Source: Anaeramoeba flamelloides
Taxonomy: Eukaryota; Metamonada; Anaeramoebidae
Length of the DNA stretch: 64,000 nucleotides
NCBI GenBank assembly: GCA_027625915.1
Contig: JANTQA010000042.1
Span: 1,066,001 to 1,130,000 of the forward strand
Direction of reading: 5' to 3'
Shown: positions 63,329-64,000 of the stretch, piece after piece
How positions within the stretch are numbered: position 1 is the stretch's first letter
Layout of the letters: every line of letters starts with the position of its first letter
Notes under the pieces: model-generated
The model's input: the letters and a program-made list of their open reading frames with translations, nothing else
The model's database searches: none
What the model was told of the DNA's origin: nothing
Position numbers and translations under genes: made by a program

Positions 63329-64000
63329 GCTGAAAGAGATTATTATTTTTTTTTGAAATAAGCTTTAACATCTACAAAAATGTAATTTAGATGTATTTGT
63401 TTATCCAGATATATATCAAGATAAAAAAAAATCATTTTTTTTTTTTACAATATAAACTACATTTCACTCAAAGTGGCCCAGTCAAAAATGAAAAATTCAC
63501 CAGTTTTTTAAGAATCAAATAATCCCAGATTGTTTAGAAATAAGAGAAATCGGAAACTCTGTATTTGAATTAATATTTATGGATAAAATTGCAAACAAAC
63601 TTTTAATTACAAAAAAAAAAAAAAAATAAAAAGTTTTTTTAAAAAAAGGTTCCTAAATAAGGGAACATATTATTCAAAAGTTCTCTATTTTTCATGAAAA
63701 TTAGAATTATTAATGATTTGAAATTTTCTAATAAACTATAGAATCATTTTTTAAATAATTACATATTCACAAATATTTCCGTATTTATTAACCTTTTTTA
63801 AGATTTTTTTTATATTCTTCGAATTGACTTTAATAAAACAAAAAAAGAAAAAGAAAAAACAAAAAAAAATAAGAAATATAATACTTTGATTAAATTAGAA
63901 AAATTTTTGTGATAATAAAATATTTATTTGATTAAGGAGTTAATACTATTTTAGATTCATCAATAATTAAAGTGTGTTATTATTAAAAGTAAAATCACAT
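63329..64000. other. AT-rich DNA to the window end
   Basis: No gene or repeat copy recognised; poly-A and poly-T runs. Confidence 0.6.

Overview
The window looks like nuclear DNA of a free-living unicellular eukaryote. It is extremely AT-rich. The genes contain GT-AG introns, all intact genes end in TAA, and the proteins are purely eukaryotic: a heterotrimeric G-protein beta subunit, TRAPPC9/Trs120 and APC4. An AT-rich amoeboid or flagellate protist, for example a metamonad such as Anaeramoeba, would fit, but the species cannot be settled from this sequence alone.

Six protein genes can be supported. From left to right they are: a five-exon G-beta gene on the minus strand (1282-11892); a two-exon cysteine-rich type I membrane protein on the plus strand (16749-17464); its paralogue on the minus strand (26929-27650), with the same cysteine pattern and the same intron position and phase; a three-exon TRAPPC9/Trs120 gene on the minus strand (33583-43005); a single-exon 179-residue protein on the plus strand (49554-50093), probably carrying a DOC/discoidin-like domain; and a two-exon APC4 gene on the plus strand (54391-62297), whose reading frame is interrupted by two TGA codons and one frameshift. 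Most other open frames lie in low-complexity DNA or repeats.

The rest is packed with small inverted-repeat elements, mostly non-autonomous DNA transposons. At least nine families have two or more copies here. One superfamily sits in TTAA targets with tips GGGACT or GGGATTAG; others sit in TA with Tc1/mariner-like CAGT tips. They cluster in three giant introns (about 5.1 kb in G-beta, 5.5 kb in TRAPPC9 and 5.4 kb in APC4) and just upstream of start codons. Several are nested or abut and share a target site. Two reverse-transcriptase fossils of non-LTR type are visible on the minus strand, at about 24.2-25.1 kb and 39.2-40.0 kb. The second lies inside a 3.6-kb unit bounded by long inverted repeats with palindromic sub-terminal arrays, and that unit lies inside the TRAPPC9 intron. 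This is the most unusual structure in the window.

The genes do not form an operon or a pathway. They are ordinary housekeeping or surface-protein genes spaced by transposon-rich DNA. No rRNA, tRNA, CRISPR or plasmid-like feature was found.
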